Shown here in pieces: positions 22,326 through 34,439 of a DNA stretch of 64,000 bases; the stretch's first letter is position 1; each line of letters begins with the position of its first letter. A model generated the notes under the pieces. The model was given only the letters and a program-made list of their open reading frames with translations. It searched no databases and was not told the origin of the DNA. The DNA is taken from assembly GCA_964017145.1 (NCBI GenBank), contig OZ024846.1:1860001-1924000 (forward strand), given 5' to 3'. The position numbers and the translations under genes are program-made. The stretch comes from Agrocybe praecox. Lineage: Eukaryota; Basidiomycota; Agaricomycetes; Agaricales; Agrocybaceae.

Positions 22326-23428
22326 ATGTCCTCCATAAAGCCAATCCTAGTCATCTTGTTGACGATATGGGCTCAGTTCACGTTTGGGGCTACCCAACCG
22401 GTGTCATTTGTGCTTGTCGGTGACAGCACGACCGCTAATGGGTGCGCGGGCTTCTTATTGTTGTTCGAGATCAAACTGATTCATTCTCGCCTTGACCCAG
22501 AACGACTCCCGATAGCGGAGGGTGGGGAAACGGTCTTTGTGGATCAGCGATTACAAACAATATTGCATCTATCACCGCGGGTACTCCATGCATCAACACT
22601 GCTCATGATGGGGCTACGACTGGCTCGTTTGTTGCTGACGGGTGCGATTATAAGTTATACCTAGCCACTGCTCAGTATCATTTACCTCATAAACAGGTTT
22701 TGGAATATTTCTCTTGCGGCAATAACTGGAGAAGTCTCAAAAGGCAGAAAGACTTTGGTGACCATTCAATTCGGGCATAATGACATGAAAATAGCCCCAC
22801 CAGAATCTATGGGTGCAAATCTGACATCTATGGTTCAACAAATCCGAGCTATCGGCGGAGAACCGGTGCTCGTTACGAGCCTAACAAGACGAACCTTTAA
22901 CTCGGATGGTACAATTCAGGATGCACTAGGCCCATGGGCTAATGGTAATGTTCCTTCGTGATCGCAAATCAGTTATCTAACTTCATCCTATTTACAACCA
23001 GAAACTATTCTTATTTCTCAGCAACAAAAAACACACTTGTTGGATCTTCATGCCGCATCCATAAAATATGTCAGTCCTCACCACGAACCGTCGATATTCC
23101 ATGAACTTACATCGTTTTAACGCACAGGTCGAAGCCATTGGACCAGATGCAGCTCATAGATTGAACAGGCTTCCCGACGATAACACTCGTAATTTTGTTT
23201 TTACTCTAGTCTCCTAACATACTGAATCATCTTTAGACTTGAACCCCAACGGAACTACGGTCTTTGGAAGGTATGCAAAATCGGTGGATTCCAATTTTTA
23301 CAATTTCTGATCTGTCCATTACCAGAATGGTAGCCGACTTGCTTAAAAACAGTTTCCCAGATCAATTGCCAATAATTCCCAACCCGCCTTTGAGCTTCAA
23401 CATCACACACGGCATCGCCTCGTTCTAA
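22326..23428 (+). CDS. Secreted rhamnogalacturonan acetylesterase (SGNH, CE12-like)
   Basis: Predicted secreted esterase that deacetylates pectin side regions. Exons 22326-22441, 22501-22641, 22697-22944, 23002-23069, 23128-23188, 23237-23270, 23326-23428; 256 residues. A signal peptide occupies about the first 20 residues (ILVILLTIWAQFTFGA). SGNH blocks: VLVGDSTTANG (nucleophile Ser), GWGNGLC, IQFGHNDMK (Asn), and THLNPNGTTVFG (catalytic His; the Asp a few residues before). The DSTTANG-plus-GWG spacing is that of rhamnogalacturonan acetylesterases rather than GDSL lipases. Downstream lie a GPI wall protein and a hexose transporter on the same strand, a plausible local pectin-use group. Confidence 0.87.
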
Positions 23429-24023
23429 GCATCTGAAGGAATGATCACTAGGACTCGAACATGACAGGATCTTGCGCGCAGGTTTATTCAAAATACTTCA
23501 ATATCTACCTGGGTTTCAGTGCAAGTATTCCGTCGCGTCTGAAAATGGAATAATATTTTCTAAAAATGGTTTCGGGTGTTATATATAACATATGGTGATG
23601 CCGCGCTCAGTCACATCTTGACTCCTGTTTTATCTTTCGTTCTCTATGACAGGTCTTGGTCAACGAAGAATCGCTTGCCATACACCAAGGAAACTCTGAG
23701 GCACAACACACTTTGTTATGCTTTATGCCTCTTCTTGAAGGGATTCTCGAAGGTGTCGACGACACGACTCTATTTACCTTTTAAGATGTGCTTCTGGAAC
23801 CTAACACCTGATTTGTACGTGTGGAGAGGTCGAACGTCGAGCGCCGCTACGGGTTACCAGTAACTGCTGTGCTTCTGTCTCTCTGTGTCATGGATGGCGG
23901 TTGTCCTTTGCCTTTGTGGCATTCATCGGTGTTGTTGGACCGGCGGCAAATTCCGTTCACTCACTTGATATACCTTCCTACCAGTTTGACTCTGCCCACC
24001 TGCCTTTCTTTACTACTTCAACC
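23429..24023. other. Intergenic, acetylesterase to GPI protein
   Basis: Co-directional spacer. Open frames here lack motifs and mostly run into the next gene in another frame. Nothing supported. Confidence 0.5.
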
Positions 24024-24999
24024 ATGTATGCGCTTACTTTCTTCGTCTCAATAATGGCTATTACATCCAGCGCCCTTGCGCAGCAATATACAATCAACAC
24101 CCCGTATGTCCTTCTCAAAGACTGGAATAACCGCTCGCAAGGGCTCACCATTTTTAGCATGAATGTTGTCGTCTGCTTACCGGCATTGCTTTCATGGGCT
24201 GGAGGACAAGGTAAACACATTGACATTACACCGCAATAACTTCTATTGACACATCCGGTACTCAGCACCTTACTTCTTGGTACGTTTCGTTTGAGTATTT
24301 CAAAACTGGCCACCTCAACTTTTCTTCAGAGGTACTTTTTCTCAGTCTGATTGAGACGTTCGGTGTACCGTGTCGCTGACTCATCTTAAAGTGTTAACCC
24401 TGCTGGTCAACCCGACGCCGCACCTCTTGTCGATTTGGGTAAAATAGATAGCGGCACAGCCGTAACGTGGGTTGCAAGTCTTGGTGTCGGTACGTTGTCA
24501 TTGAAAACCCATCAAGAAAATCTACTCAGTTTTGTCAATTATAATGCAGGTACTTCAGCTTTCCTCAACCTCCGCGACAATACCGGAACACTTGCTCAGT
24601 CTGGCCCCTTCACCATTCAGTCTGGTAGTAAGTCTATGATTCTTCCTTGTGCCATGAGTTGCAAATAATTTTTCTTGATATGAAGCAAACACTACCTGCG
24701 TCGACCAACCCCCCGTCGTCACGGCCGCAAACGGAGGAACAATCTCTGGTGGCAGGTGCTGTGGAAATCATATCAAAGTTGCGCCTTCTCTAAAACTGAT
24801 CCCATTCTTACCCAGCAGTAACAGTAGCAACACTGGCGGAAGCGGTAGCGGATCAAGCAGTTCTTCTCAATCGACTTCAAAAACAAGCAGTACCGGACAA
24901 TCTAGCGCTACTAGCAAACCAAACGGTGCAATATCCCAACGGGCTCCGGTGGCGGTTGCTGCCTTTTTGACCCTTTCGTTCCTTGCTCTCAGTTCGTAA
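24024..24999 (+). CDS. GPI-anchored Ser/Thr-rich protein, Kre9/KNH-like domain, with 2-base exon
   Basis: Cell-surface protein. Exons 24024-24103, 24158-24210, 24266-24279, 24330-24331, 24392-24489, 24550-24627, 24686-24755, 24816-24999; 192 residues. A signal peptide ends near SALAQQY. The Ig-like domain reads NVVVCLPALLSWAGGQAPYF then SVNPAGQPDAAPLVDLG and SAFLNLRDNTGTLAQSGP, typical of the Kre9/KNH-like GPI family of mushrooms. A Ser/Thr/Gly-rich stalk follows, then a hydrophobic end (VAVAAFLTLSFLALSS) for GPI attachment. No direct splice links APYFL to VNPAGQ in frame. A 2-base exon AG at 24330-24331, between a 50-base and a 60-base intron, both GT-AG, restores FLSVNP exactly. The family call is firm; the microexon is inferred. 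Confidence 0.82.
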
Positions 25000-25428
25000 A
25001 CTTTGTTGAGCCGAGCGCATAAAGCGGGACACTCTGGACTAAATAAGAGTAAAATTTCCCACGGACTTTCCCATTCTCGCGATCAGGTTCTTTCTTGGTT
25101 CTTTGCCTACATTACCGTCTTCCATAGCATATGGCTCACATTAATATTGTCGAACATGTGGTCGCACTTTCTGAATCCCATAGTCATTCGTCTAAATTTG
25201 CCTCCTGACATTTTGAAAAAATAGATTACCCCTCATTAATCATTACACACGGTCCGCAAAACCGCAAAAATCCTTTAGTGCTCCTTCTCCACTTTCTGAA
25301 CTCGGTTCAATTGAAATCGGAAAGACCGAAAATACCTTGAGATCTTCGATGCATCTGGCTTGTTCTCTATAAGAAGCTGGAATGGAGTGGGTCGTCATAT
25401 CTGAACATCATCCTGAAAGAATTCAAAT
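25000..25428. other. Intergenic, GPI protein to hexose transporter
   Basis: Short spacer serving as 3' flank and promoter. No gene or repeat recognised. Confidence 0.5.
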
Positions 25429-28400
25429 ATGGTTGGTGGAGGAAACGCTCAGCCAAACTCTTTGACAGTGAACCGGCGCAAAGCACTCGTTGGACAGTCA
25501 GGATGGGTATGTCGGTTCCTTCGCTTTATGACCTCTTTCCTATGGCTAATGATTTGTTGTAGGCTGGTCTAGTGCATAACCGCAAAATATTTGCCACAGC
25601 TGTTTTCGCTTCTCTTGGTGGACTGTACGTCCCATTCTCTCCATGCTCTTCGTTGTATCTTTTTCTTACTGACGTTGTTTCAAAAACAGTCTTTATGGTA
25701 TGTGTCTCTTCGTTCGATGCTTGGTTGAGTCAATAGACGACCCTTCAAACCAGGATATAATCAGGTATATCTCGTCTTCCCATCTGTCCCACCTGTAGGT
25801 GTTCACAACTCTTTAGGGCGTTTTCTCCGGAGTTCTACCGTACGATTATTAGACATCTGCAACGACGGACTACTAAATACATGGTTTATCTAGGATGAAA
25901 TCCTTCGACAATCGCATGGGGAAAGCGGTCTCAGACACCGGTCTAAAGGGATGGTTGGTCTCTATTCTCGAACTGGGCGCATGGGCAGGCGTACTCATGA
26001 CAGGTCAGCGGGAAAAATAATCCACTCTTCGCCCTATTAACAGGCTCGGATGAACTTATAAACAGGGTACTTGGCTGACAAATTGTCGAGAAAATACACA
26101 ATTCTTTTAGGTGGCCAATTTCCCAATTTTTGACTTATTTATGGCACTGGGGAAACTGACTTTGATATTCCAGCCGTTATTGTTTTCTGTCTCGGTGTTA
26201 TTGTCCAGTCGGCCGCTTTCCACCCTTCGTCAATCTTTGGAGGTCGATTCGTGACTGGTCTGGGTGTGGGGTCTCTCAGCATGGCGGTTCCGTTGTACAA
26301 CGCCGAGATTGCACCTCCTGAAGTCCGTGGAAGTTTGGTTGCCCTCCAACAACTGGCGATTACATTTGGAATAATGATCTCCTTCTGGATCGACTACGGT
26401 ACGCTATGCTCAAGCAAGCGTGGGTTCGCACTATGCTGATAGCTGCTCCAGGCACCAATTTTATCGGAGGGACAGGTGCTGGGCAGCATGAAGCAGCCTG
26501 GAGAATTCCTTTGGCCCTTCAGCTCGTTCCTGCTATCATCTTGGGCGTAGGCATCCTCTTCATGCCTTTCTCTCCTCGGTATAAAGTTTTGCATTTGCAC
26601 TGATTTCGTTGGTGTCTAATTGTCTTGCTCTTCAGTTGGCTAGTAAATCAAGGGCGTGACGACGAAGCACTTATCGTTTTGAGTAACGCACGAAACCTTC
26701 CCACTACGTCTGACTTAGTCCAGATTGAATTCTTGTTAGCTTAAGTCTACAACCCTAACCTTCTTTGGTCTGATCTCCTTTTTCCAGGGAAATTCGCGCT
26801 CAATATCTCTTCGAGAAAGAGACTTCCGAGATCAAGTTCCCGCAATATCAAGATGGCAGCTGGAAGTCTAACTTCAAACTCGGGTACCATGAATATGTCA
26901 GCCTATTGAGGGAGCGTCGTATGTATTCACGCATCTTGTACCATCGGTTTCAGATCATTTACTATTTAACCTGTAGATCTACTCTACCGAGTCGCCGTTG
27001 GTTCACTGTAAGTTGTTGTAGGCTTTGGCTTGCCTTTGTTCGGGTAATGACCTGTCTTTAGGACAATGTTCTTCCAACAATGGAGTACGTGCATTTCTTA
27101 CCATTTGTTTTGAAATCCACGAACTTACTGGATCTAATCAGCTGGAATTAATGCCATCTTGTATTACGCCCCAACTATATTCAATGATTTGGGATTAACA
27201 GGAAATGCTAATTCTCTCCTTGCCACTGGTGTCGTCGGAATCGCGTAAGTTTGATTTCAACATTCTGAATTTACTGTCCTTGATCAAGCTCATAAATTCA
27301 ACTGACTACATTTCCTGTGTAGTATGTTTTTGGCGACAATCCCCGCTGTTCTGTATGTTGATAAACTGGGTCGAAAGCCTGTCTTGATTTCCGGAGCTTT
27401 CCTCATGGCAGGGTGAATATCGCGATTTCTGCTCCTTGGTCGTCCCTATCTCAAATTTTATTTGGAAATAGTTGTCATATTCTAGTCGCTATTCTTACTG
27501 GAGCTTTCCAGGGATCATGGGAGAAGTAAGATGGATAGTACTCAAGCTATAGTTTATCTGCATACTGATTCATGTCCTGCCACAGACACGTCGGTCGGTA
27601 TCACGGGCTTCCAATGTTTGAATGTACCTAACGGAAAAAAATCAGCGGCTGGCTGGGTGGCATGTGTCTTTGTCTGGATCTTCGCCATGGGTAAGTAATA
27701 CCTGGTAATAATATACATTGAGATAACATTGCAATCCACAGGATTTGGCTATAGCTGGGGTCAGTTTTCTTTTACAATGATCAATGATTGAAGAAATTTG
27801 GTGCTCATGTATCTCAGGTCCTTGTGCATGGATTCTTGTCGCCGAGGTCAGAACTATTTCCGTACCAATCAAAGGACTCAGGCTGATGATGTGAGTAGAT
27901 TTGGCCTCTAAGCGTCCGAGGAAAAGGTCTTTCCATCGCTGCATCTTCTAACTGGGTGAGTGATTTTCCTGGCTGATAATTTAATTTTGCTTCTAAATAC
28001 CCTCGTTTAGATGAACAATTTCATTGGTTTGTACTCCAATCCCATGCCACTGCTATACATGTATTGACATTTTTTCCGTTATGAATAGTTGGTCAAGTAA
28101 GTTTCGAGATCCCAGTAGATGCCCACAATCGATTGAGCGCTAAACTTCTCCGCAGGTCACTCCAACCATGCTCCAACATCTGACCTTTGGAACGTTTATA
28201 TTCTTTGGAGTAAGCTTTTGCATCCGGTAGATATTCGGTGTAGTATTCTGATTAAATACATAGGTATTTTCTTTCTTGGGAGGATTATTTGTTATGTTCT
28301 TCGTAAGTCGCATCTCAATGCAAATATCACGGGCGCATAGGAAGACTTACCTACATTTGAATAGGTACCAGAAACAAAAGGTTGATATATACCTCTTCTT

Positions 28401-28622
28401 GCCGTTTGGAAATTGACGTTATTCACCTTAACAGGACTCACTCTCGAGGAAATGGACGACGTGTTTGGAGCTACTTCCAGTCTCGCTGCGGAAGACCAAG
28501 AGCGACAAAATGCGATTTATCGTCGTATCGGACTCATCAACGACGTTAAAGCGGCGGATGAGAGGAAGAGCGACGAAGAGTCGCAAAACGAGAAGCATGA
28601 ACATAGTATCGAAAAGGAGTAA
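25429..28622 (+). CDS. MFS hexose transporter (sugar porter family)
   Basis: Twelve-helix proton-coupled or facilitative sugar importer of the plasma membrane. Twenty-seven exons, 565 residues: 25429-25506, 25563-25624, 25690-25697, 25754-25764, 25817-25839, 25894-26003, 26066-26110, 26174-26398, 26452-26578, 26636-26734, 26788-26918, 26977-27007, 27062-27084, 27142-27244, 27323-27412, 27472-27525, 27586-27593, 27646-27690, 27742-27759, 27818-27846, 27899-27955, 28011-28026, 28089-28096, 28156-28209, 28264-28302, 28365-28380, 28435-28622. Sugar-porter signatures: [107 protein letters not shown]. Three exons are 8 bases long. It sits with a pectin esterase upstream, but its own substrate cannot be read from the sequence. 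Confidence 0.92.
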
Positions 28623-28871
28623 AGATAGTTTACGACGCCAGTGGTTTTCTGCACTGAAGCGCTGTATTTCACACTGTTAGTAATGAATTGTAATGTCCGT
28701 CCATGATTCTTGAGGAGATAAGTATTGGGCGAGGCAGTGACCAGACGCGCCTGGTTAGAGGCTTGTCCTGCTACGGAACAGGCCGGAGTGACCGGTCACT
28801 GATGTCTGTGTGACACCTGAATCTCTGTTACTTTCGTCGTCTCTCCGTCGTTGCTATTTCTCCCAAAAATC

Positions 28872-29458
28872 ATGTTCAAAACCGCTGTTCGTGCAGCTCG
28901 CCCAGCTGCTCTTGCTGCCCGCTCTTCTGTGAAGCCATCCTCCTCTGCTTTGCGCGCGTTTTCTACGAGTCTCCGCGTTCAATCTGGACCCCCTCCCCCC
29001 CAATTGTTCGGTCCAGGAGCGAAGTCCGGTACTGTCCCCACAGACATTGAGCAAGCCACCGGTCTCGAACGTCTGCAACTTCTTGGAGAGCTAGAAGGTT
29101 TCAATGTCTTCGACGACAGTCCTTTGGATTCCAGCCGCTTGGGAACCAAGGCAAACCCAATCCTGGTCCCATCATTCGTGCGTCCCAGTTTCGCGTACGC
29201 CAATTTATTTGTATATAAACTTATAATCGTCTGTAAACTTAGGATGTTGAACGCATCATTGGCTGCACCGGTGTACCGGCTGACTCCCATGATATCCACT
29301 GGTATAACTTGAAGAAGGAGAAGCACACCCGCTGCACAGAATGTGGCTCAGGTCTGTCGTTGTTTTAATTCGCATCATCGCATAAAACTCATATCTCGAT
29401 GACAGTCTACGCCCTCGACTTCCAAGGCGAAGAACACCATGACGAGCACCACCATTAA
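28872..29458 (+). CDS. COX4: Cytochrome c oxidase subunit 4 (mammalian Vb homolog)
   Basis: Zinc-binding nuclear-coded subunit of respiratory complex IV, on the matrix side. Exons 28872-29177, 29243-29351, 29406-29458; 155 residues. The N-terminus is a basic, Ser/Ala-rich mitochondrial targeting sequence (MFKTAVRAARPAALAARSSV). The mature part carries GLERLQLLGELEGFNVFD, IIGCTGVPADSHDIHWYNL and KHTRCTECGSVYALDF, giving the conserved cysteine zinc ligands. The His-rich C-terminus (EEHHDEHHH) is typical of fungal forms. Confidence 0.95.
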
Positions 29459-31889
29459 ATGTGCTACGACGTAGAGTTATGCATTTGTTAGAGACGAATG
29501 GATGTCTTGCGGTAGATGTGGACTTAAATATAAACGATACCTCCTGATGAAGACCACGTGAACGTGAACAAGTGTCTTTCAGTCAATACCTGTAACGTTT
29601 CCATTTTTTCCTGTGTTGTTTAACTTCATCACCGAGGCACGTCGTGTTGGGTCATGGAAGAACTCTCTCTTGGGGCACTATCAATTTCACTGTCCTGGTA
29701 CGAACCCCTATGGCGGAGGTAGCACAGATCCTTCGTGGCATCTTGGATCTTTAACTCAGAAAAGTCTCTGTGATTAAACAGGCTCCACCATATTTCGCAA
29801 AGCTTTCCCAGATAAGCTCTCCCCCTTGCGGGTTTTCGTCATATACTCTTGCGACCTGTTATTGAATGCCATTCTCTCATGTAGATGTTCCACGCCAGGT
29901 CCTTATGCACACAATCCCCATGCAATTTTCTCGACGACTGGTTTTGTTCGAATTCCCTGATTATTGAAGTACGACGACAGTCGAAGTGGGGTCTGCCCCT
30001 GGATCTTCGATGAGGTATTGACACCAGCAAACACTTTGACGATTACGCCGTATAGCCTCGCCTCGGTTCTGGGCACTTCTGAGCAAACCTGCTTAGTTCA
30101 ACGGTAGTTTCCCCTCCCAATCAAAAACACAATGAAGGCTCTGAACATGTTGATGGTGTCATATTCATATCTTGGGTGACAAGCCAATTGAAGGATGCCG
30201 ACGCTTCATACTGACAAAAACTGGGAGAATTAGCATCTAATTCTGGCACGGCGTTCAATCTAGGGGACCTGTGGTCTGCAACGGTGCTTGTTGATATAAA
30301 CTGCCTAAATCCTTTGAATTGAATCTCAAAGTACCAACTCTGTTACAATTCTGTTATCGATATATGCGATTAGGAGTTTGCAGGGCCTAACGATCTTGCA
30401 GTAGACATTTGCTTAACTCGGTGGGTGATTGTCGCTCTAGCGTTCTATCAGCATGACTGCTTGGGTTACATACTCGTTAATTTTATGGACTCGACAGGTT
30501 GCTACCTGCACCTGCTCACATATCCCCTCTAGCTACTTCCTCGGCGGGTGATACCCTCGCGTTTTGCCATTATTAGAAGACCCTTAGTTTTCTTGCTGTT
30601 CTTAATGCTTATGCACGGACGAGAAATGGTCAACACCCCTGCATGTGGCGCAAGGCGCGAGACGTGTAGCCTGTGCGACTATTAGAAGCAACACCGATCT
30701 GGAGAGTGGTCACATTTTTTTCTTTGAAAGCAAGTCCTTTGGTGCATGAACTCTCCCTATTGTTCCCGAGCAACATGGATGTCGAGGAAAACCAGGTGAT
30801 TAATACATGAGTACACCTCAGGGCGAATACTATTCTATCCTACATGTTCATGACGTCAACTCCTTCGAAACCGATACAGTCTATAAATTTAATGATTTCA
30901 TGTCGCTTCGCGAGTAGGTTTAACTGGTTTCGAGTGGTTACCACTGGTTTCGTACGTACATACCGCGATAATTTAAATTCTTTGGTGCCTCCGATAGATC
31001 TTACCTACAGCGCACACAACCCACATGTACGCCGCGCGGCGTTTAAGAGCCAAATTTCTGCGCAAGAAGCTGCGAGCATATGCTCAGGCTCTACCTGGGC
31101 CTTGTATGGGAATCAATTAATTGAGGAAACCTTGATGAACCGCGCGCGTGTTCCCCCCCACGGCTAGGTAGGGCTAGTAGGGGTGATGTTATTCAACGGA
31201 ATCTGGCCCAGGGCGCCTCCAGGGCGCAAATTGCTTGCTCCTGGAGAGTCACTTTCTTGATCCTAAATAACCACCATTCAAGGTTCAGTTGTATTATTGA
31301 TTTGTGCTGTATAGTTGAATTCTCATGGTTCAGGCCGAAGTTTTACCGTTCAAACGTTCAAGCCTAACTGAGCACGCTGTTTTTGTTTTCTCCTTGTTTA
31401 TCTCTTTCCGCTTACTCACAACCTTTTACCACCACCATCAGTGATGCTCACTATTTTCGTTATGAACGGTTCTCCTGGTTTCCATCCAGAAGTTCTATCC
31501 ACATTTTGGGATCGCACCATACAAGGCACTGGGCCTTGGAAACTCGCATACGGACTCTGTAGCGTCACCGTTGGCAACCACGATCTTCACCTGAGGATCG
31601 ATATCACGCTTGGGATATCTTCAATCAAGGGACGGCCGCATTTGGCTACTGTCCGAAAGAACATATAATGAACGCAATGTAGAGAAAGAAAGCCCATTCC
31701 TTCCTTACCACTTCCTTTTCTTTTTCTTGGTTCAGAGAACCTAGACACTTGTGTTATTGACGGCTCGTTCATTTTTTGCCTCTTCAATCCACTTTCAACC
31801 AGGTGTCTTTTTTCATTCCTTTTTGATACCTCTCTCTCTTTTCCCTCAAAGGGTCTATTAACTCTGATTCTCTGCATTCTTTCTCCAAT
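29459..31889. other. Large gene-free stretch (2.4 kb)
   Basis: The longest gap in the window. No open frame carries a recognisable motif or joins to another. A 63-codon minus frame at 29839-30030 (ending EWHSITGRKSI) looks mildly coding-like but stands alone. No terminal repeats or target-site duplications were spotted. The last 450 bases are probably the promoter and 5' UTR of the next gene. Confidence 0.45.
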
Positions 31890-34439
31890 ATGCTCCTCAA
31901 GTCCAACTTTATTGTTTTGGCTTCGGTCCTCGCACTTTCTTTGGAACAGGCTTCCGCACGCTATCAATGGCTTGAACGCGATGGACGCGCTGTTTACCTT
32001 TATCCCAGGAGATTCGGCCAAGAGCAGCCTGACGTTTTGAACAAAATTCGTGCCGCTTGCCCTGGACAAGTTTGCGGCACACTGGCTGGCCAGGCTGTAA
32101 CTCCTCTGCTTGCCGCTCAACCCGAGTGCTCACAGCAAGATATGGCCGATGCCATTATCGGTATGGTTATTCCTTTCTACTCTTTGCATGCACTCTCTAA
32201 TTTTTTTTCTAGATGCTAGCAAGCAATTCGACGCTGCCACTGCTGCTGCTATGGTCGCTGCTGCTATTGAATATCGACAGGTGGAGAAGAACACCCCTCC
32301 CGTAAGCGATACTTTGCGCTTTTGTGCGTTCTATATATATTAACCACAAAGTAAAGGACTTTACGACCAACCCACCAACTGCGCGAAATTCAGTTTTCTG
32401 CCAGACGGCTCCTAAGAATCCTGAACTGAACGGCCTCGTGCAAGCTCAGGATCCTGCCAACGACCCGAACATTTTTTTCGATCCTGCTCTAGGAAAGTCT
32501 GTCGCTAAAGGTTCACAAGCCAACACATTTCCTTTCGGTGGTGCCGCCGTCCCGTATGTTCCACATAAATAAGAGATGACTTCTGTCTGACATTTGAACC
32601 CTATCAGCGATACAACCGCACCTCAAGGAAATGAGGAAGTCGACATTGAAACTCCTTCCGCGTCGGCATGCGTCGTACGTCATTATATGTTCATTTAAAT
32701 GCACGAAGTCCTGACCCAATACTTCAGACTGAGGTTACCGTCACCGTTACTGGAACTGCTGTAGCTACTGGTCCCGCTGTCACTGTCTCAGTAGGGGACG
32801 CGACCACCACTGCTGCTCCAGCTGCCACCACAGTCGCCACTCCTCCTGCTAGTGGTGCAGATTTCGGGAGCTGCTCGGTACCCCAGATTCAGTTCGGTGC
32901 TGGGTTTGACAATCGTCGGGAAACCAGTTTCGAGCCCACAGACCTGAGTAAGTAAGCTCAAATTGAAGCAGTGGCATCCTATCTGATCCTTATCACGACT
33001 TTATAGAATCTTTCAACCACGGCTCTGCTCAGAACATTGACATCATCACTCGTGGGTACTAGGCCTTTCTGCTTGTCACCGTACTCTCATGCCTCATTCT
33101 TCCAGAGTTCATTTGCGATACTTTGACAAATAGTTGCAAGGCTAACCAAGCGGCTAAGGATCTCTGCGCTCAAGCTACAACTGCTTCCCAAGCCGCTGCC
33201 GTTAAGACGGGGGCTCAGGCTGACGCCTTCAATGCGGTCTTTGGTATTTCCACTGTATGCGTTTCCACGGGTTTTATGAACATTTTCTTACACACTTCCC
33301 CCCCCTGTTATCAGAATTTCGCCGCTCAGGCTGTTATCGACGACCAAGGCAGAATAGTTTCTTCTGGAACAGGTAGCACCGTGGCGGCTAATACTCTCGT
33401 TGCCTCCAAGACATCAGCCGCAGTAGCTTCAGCCGCGGCCACCCAGGCTGCGAATGGTGGCATTGGCAACTTCGGAAAATGCACTGTTCCACAAATTGAG
33501 TTCGCCGCTGGTTTCGATAACAGGAAAGAAACGAGCTTCCAGCCAGTCGATAGGAGTATGTTATCTTTTCTCTGGCCAAATTTGCGCCATTGGTTAACAA
33601 CTTTCTCTCTCTCATCTTTAGCTTCGTTCCCCCACAGCTCGGCACAAAACGTTGATATTATCACTCGTGTGTAACTTTTCCTGTCTCAACATTCATATTA
33701 TCTAATATACTGTCGAATAGAATTCATCTGCGACACTCTCACCAACACATGCAACGCTGATGCCACAGCTAAAGCAACATGCCAAACAGCAAGGACTGCT
33801 GCATCAGCTGCTGCAAAGGGTACAGGCGCTCAGGCTGATGCATTTAACAAGGTCTTCAACATCAACACTGTAAGTAACCCCATCTATAGATGGGGCCGAC
33901 GACGATTAATGTGTTTGTAGAACTTCGCATCTGTGACCCCTATCGACAACCAGGGTAACGCTGTCGGTGGAGTAAGGACTTTCATCTCTTCTGGCGTGTA
34001 TTAGATGCTAAATTTCTCAACAGGCTGCCGCTGCTCCAACTACAAGTCCCGCCGCCACCGCCGCCACCACCACCACCACTGGCACCAGCGATCAGAACCA
34101 GGGTAGTACCAGTGACAACACTACGACTGTAACGGCCGGAAACCTTCAAACTTTCACTGCAGCACTTGGAGACGTTTCTGCGCCTGCCGTCACGGCTCTT
34201 GGCGGTGGCCAGTTCCAAGTTACTGGTAATTCCTCGTTCAACGACCAAAAGGACGCTCTCTTGCGCTCTTGGTGAGTAGTTCTTTCGAACATTGCATTCA
34301 TATATGATCTAACTTGGTATACAGCGATGTTCAGAACAATCTGTGCTCAGACGCTGCTAACGCTTCAGGCAATAAGAATGGATTCACTGTTGCGGCCTGT
34401 ACTGCCCAACAGAAAGAGTGTCAAGCTGCTGCGAACTAA
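31890..34439 (+). CDS. Secreted Cys-containing repeat protein, function unknown
   Basis: Predicted secreted protein of 628 residues with a signal peptide (IVLASVLALSLEQASA). Exons 31890-32160, 32213-32301, 32357-32553, 32608-32674, 32728-32947, 33007-33051, 33106-33254, 33315-33555, 33622-33666, 33721-33869, 33921-33971, 34024-34271, 34325-34439. Two related units of about 105 residues occur: CSVPQIQFGAGFDNRRETSF...SAQNIDIITQFICDTL and CTVPQIEFAAGFDNRKETSF...SAQNVDIITQFICDTL, each followed by an Ala-rich GAQADAFN helix. Thr/Ala-rich linkers lie between. The C-terminal part (from about 535) seems a more distant copy with the same Cys spacing. I recognise it as a recurring mushroom secreted-protein type but know no biochemical role. 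Confidence 0.8.

Noticed and set aside
24280..24391. Frameshift or pseudogene explanation for the GPI gene
   Set aside because: All other exons, signal peptide and GPI tail are intact, and a 2-base exon with two normal introns solves the frame. An assembly error is still possible.
29839..30030. Minus frame with mildly coding-like sequence in the 2.4 kb gap
   Set aside because: Single short frame, no partner exon, no recognised motif; noted only in the gap entry.
31587..32120. 177-codon minus frame over the start of the secreted repeat protein
   Set aside because: Antisense to a signal-peptide exon with clear splice structure.
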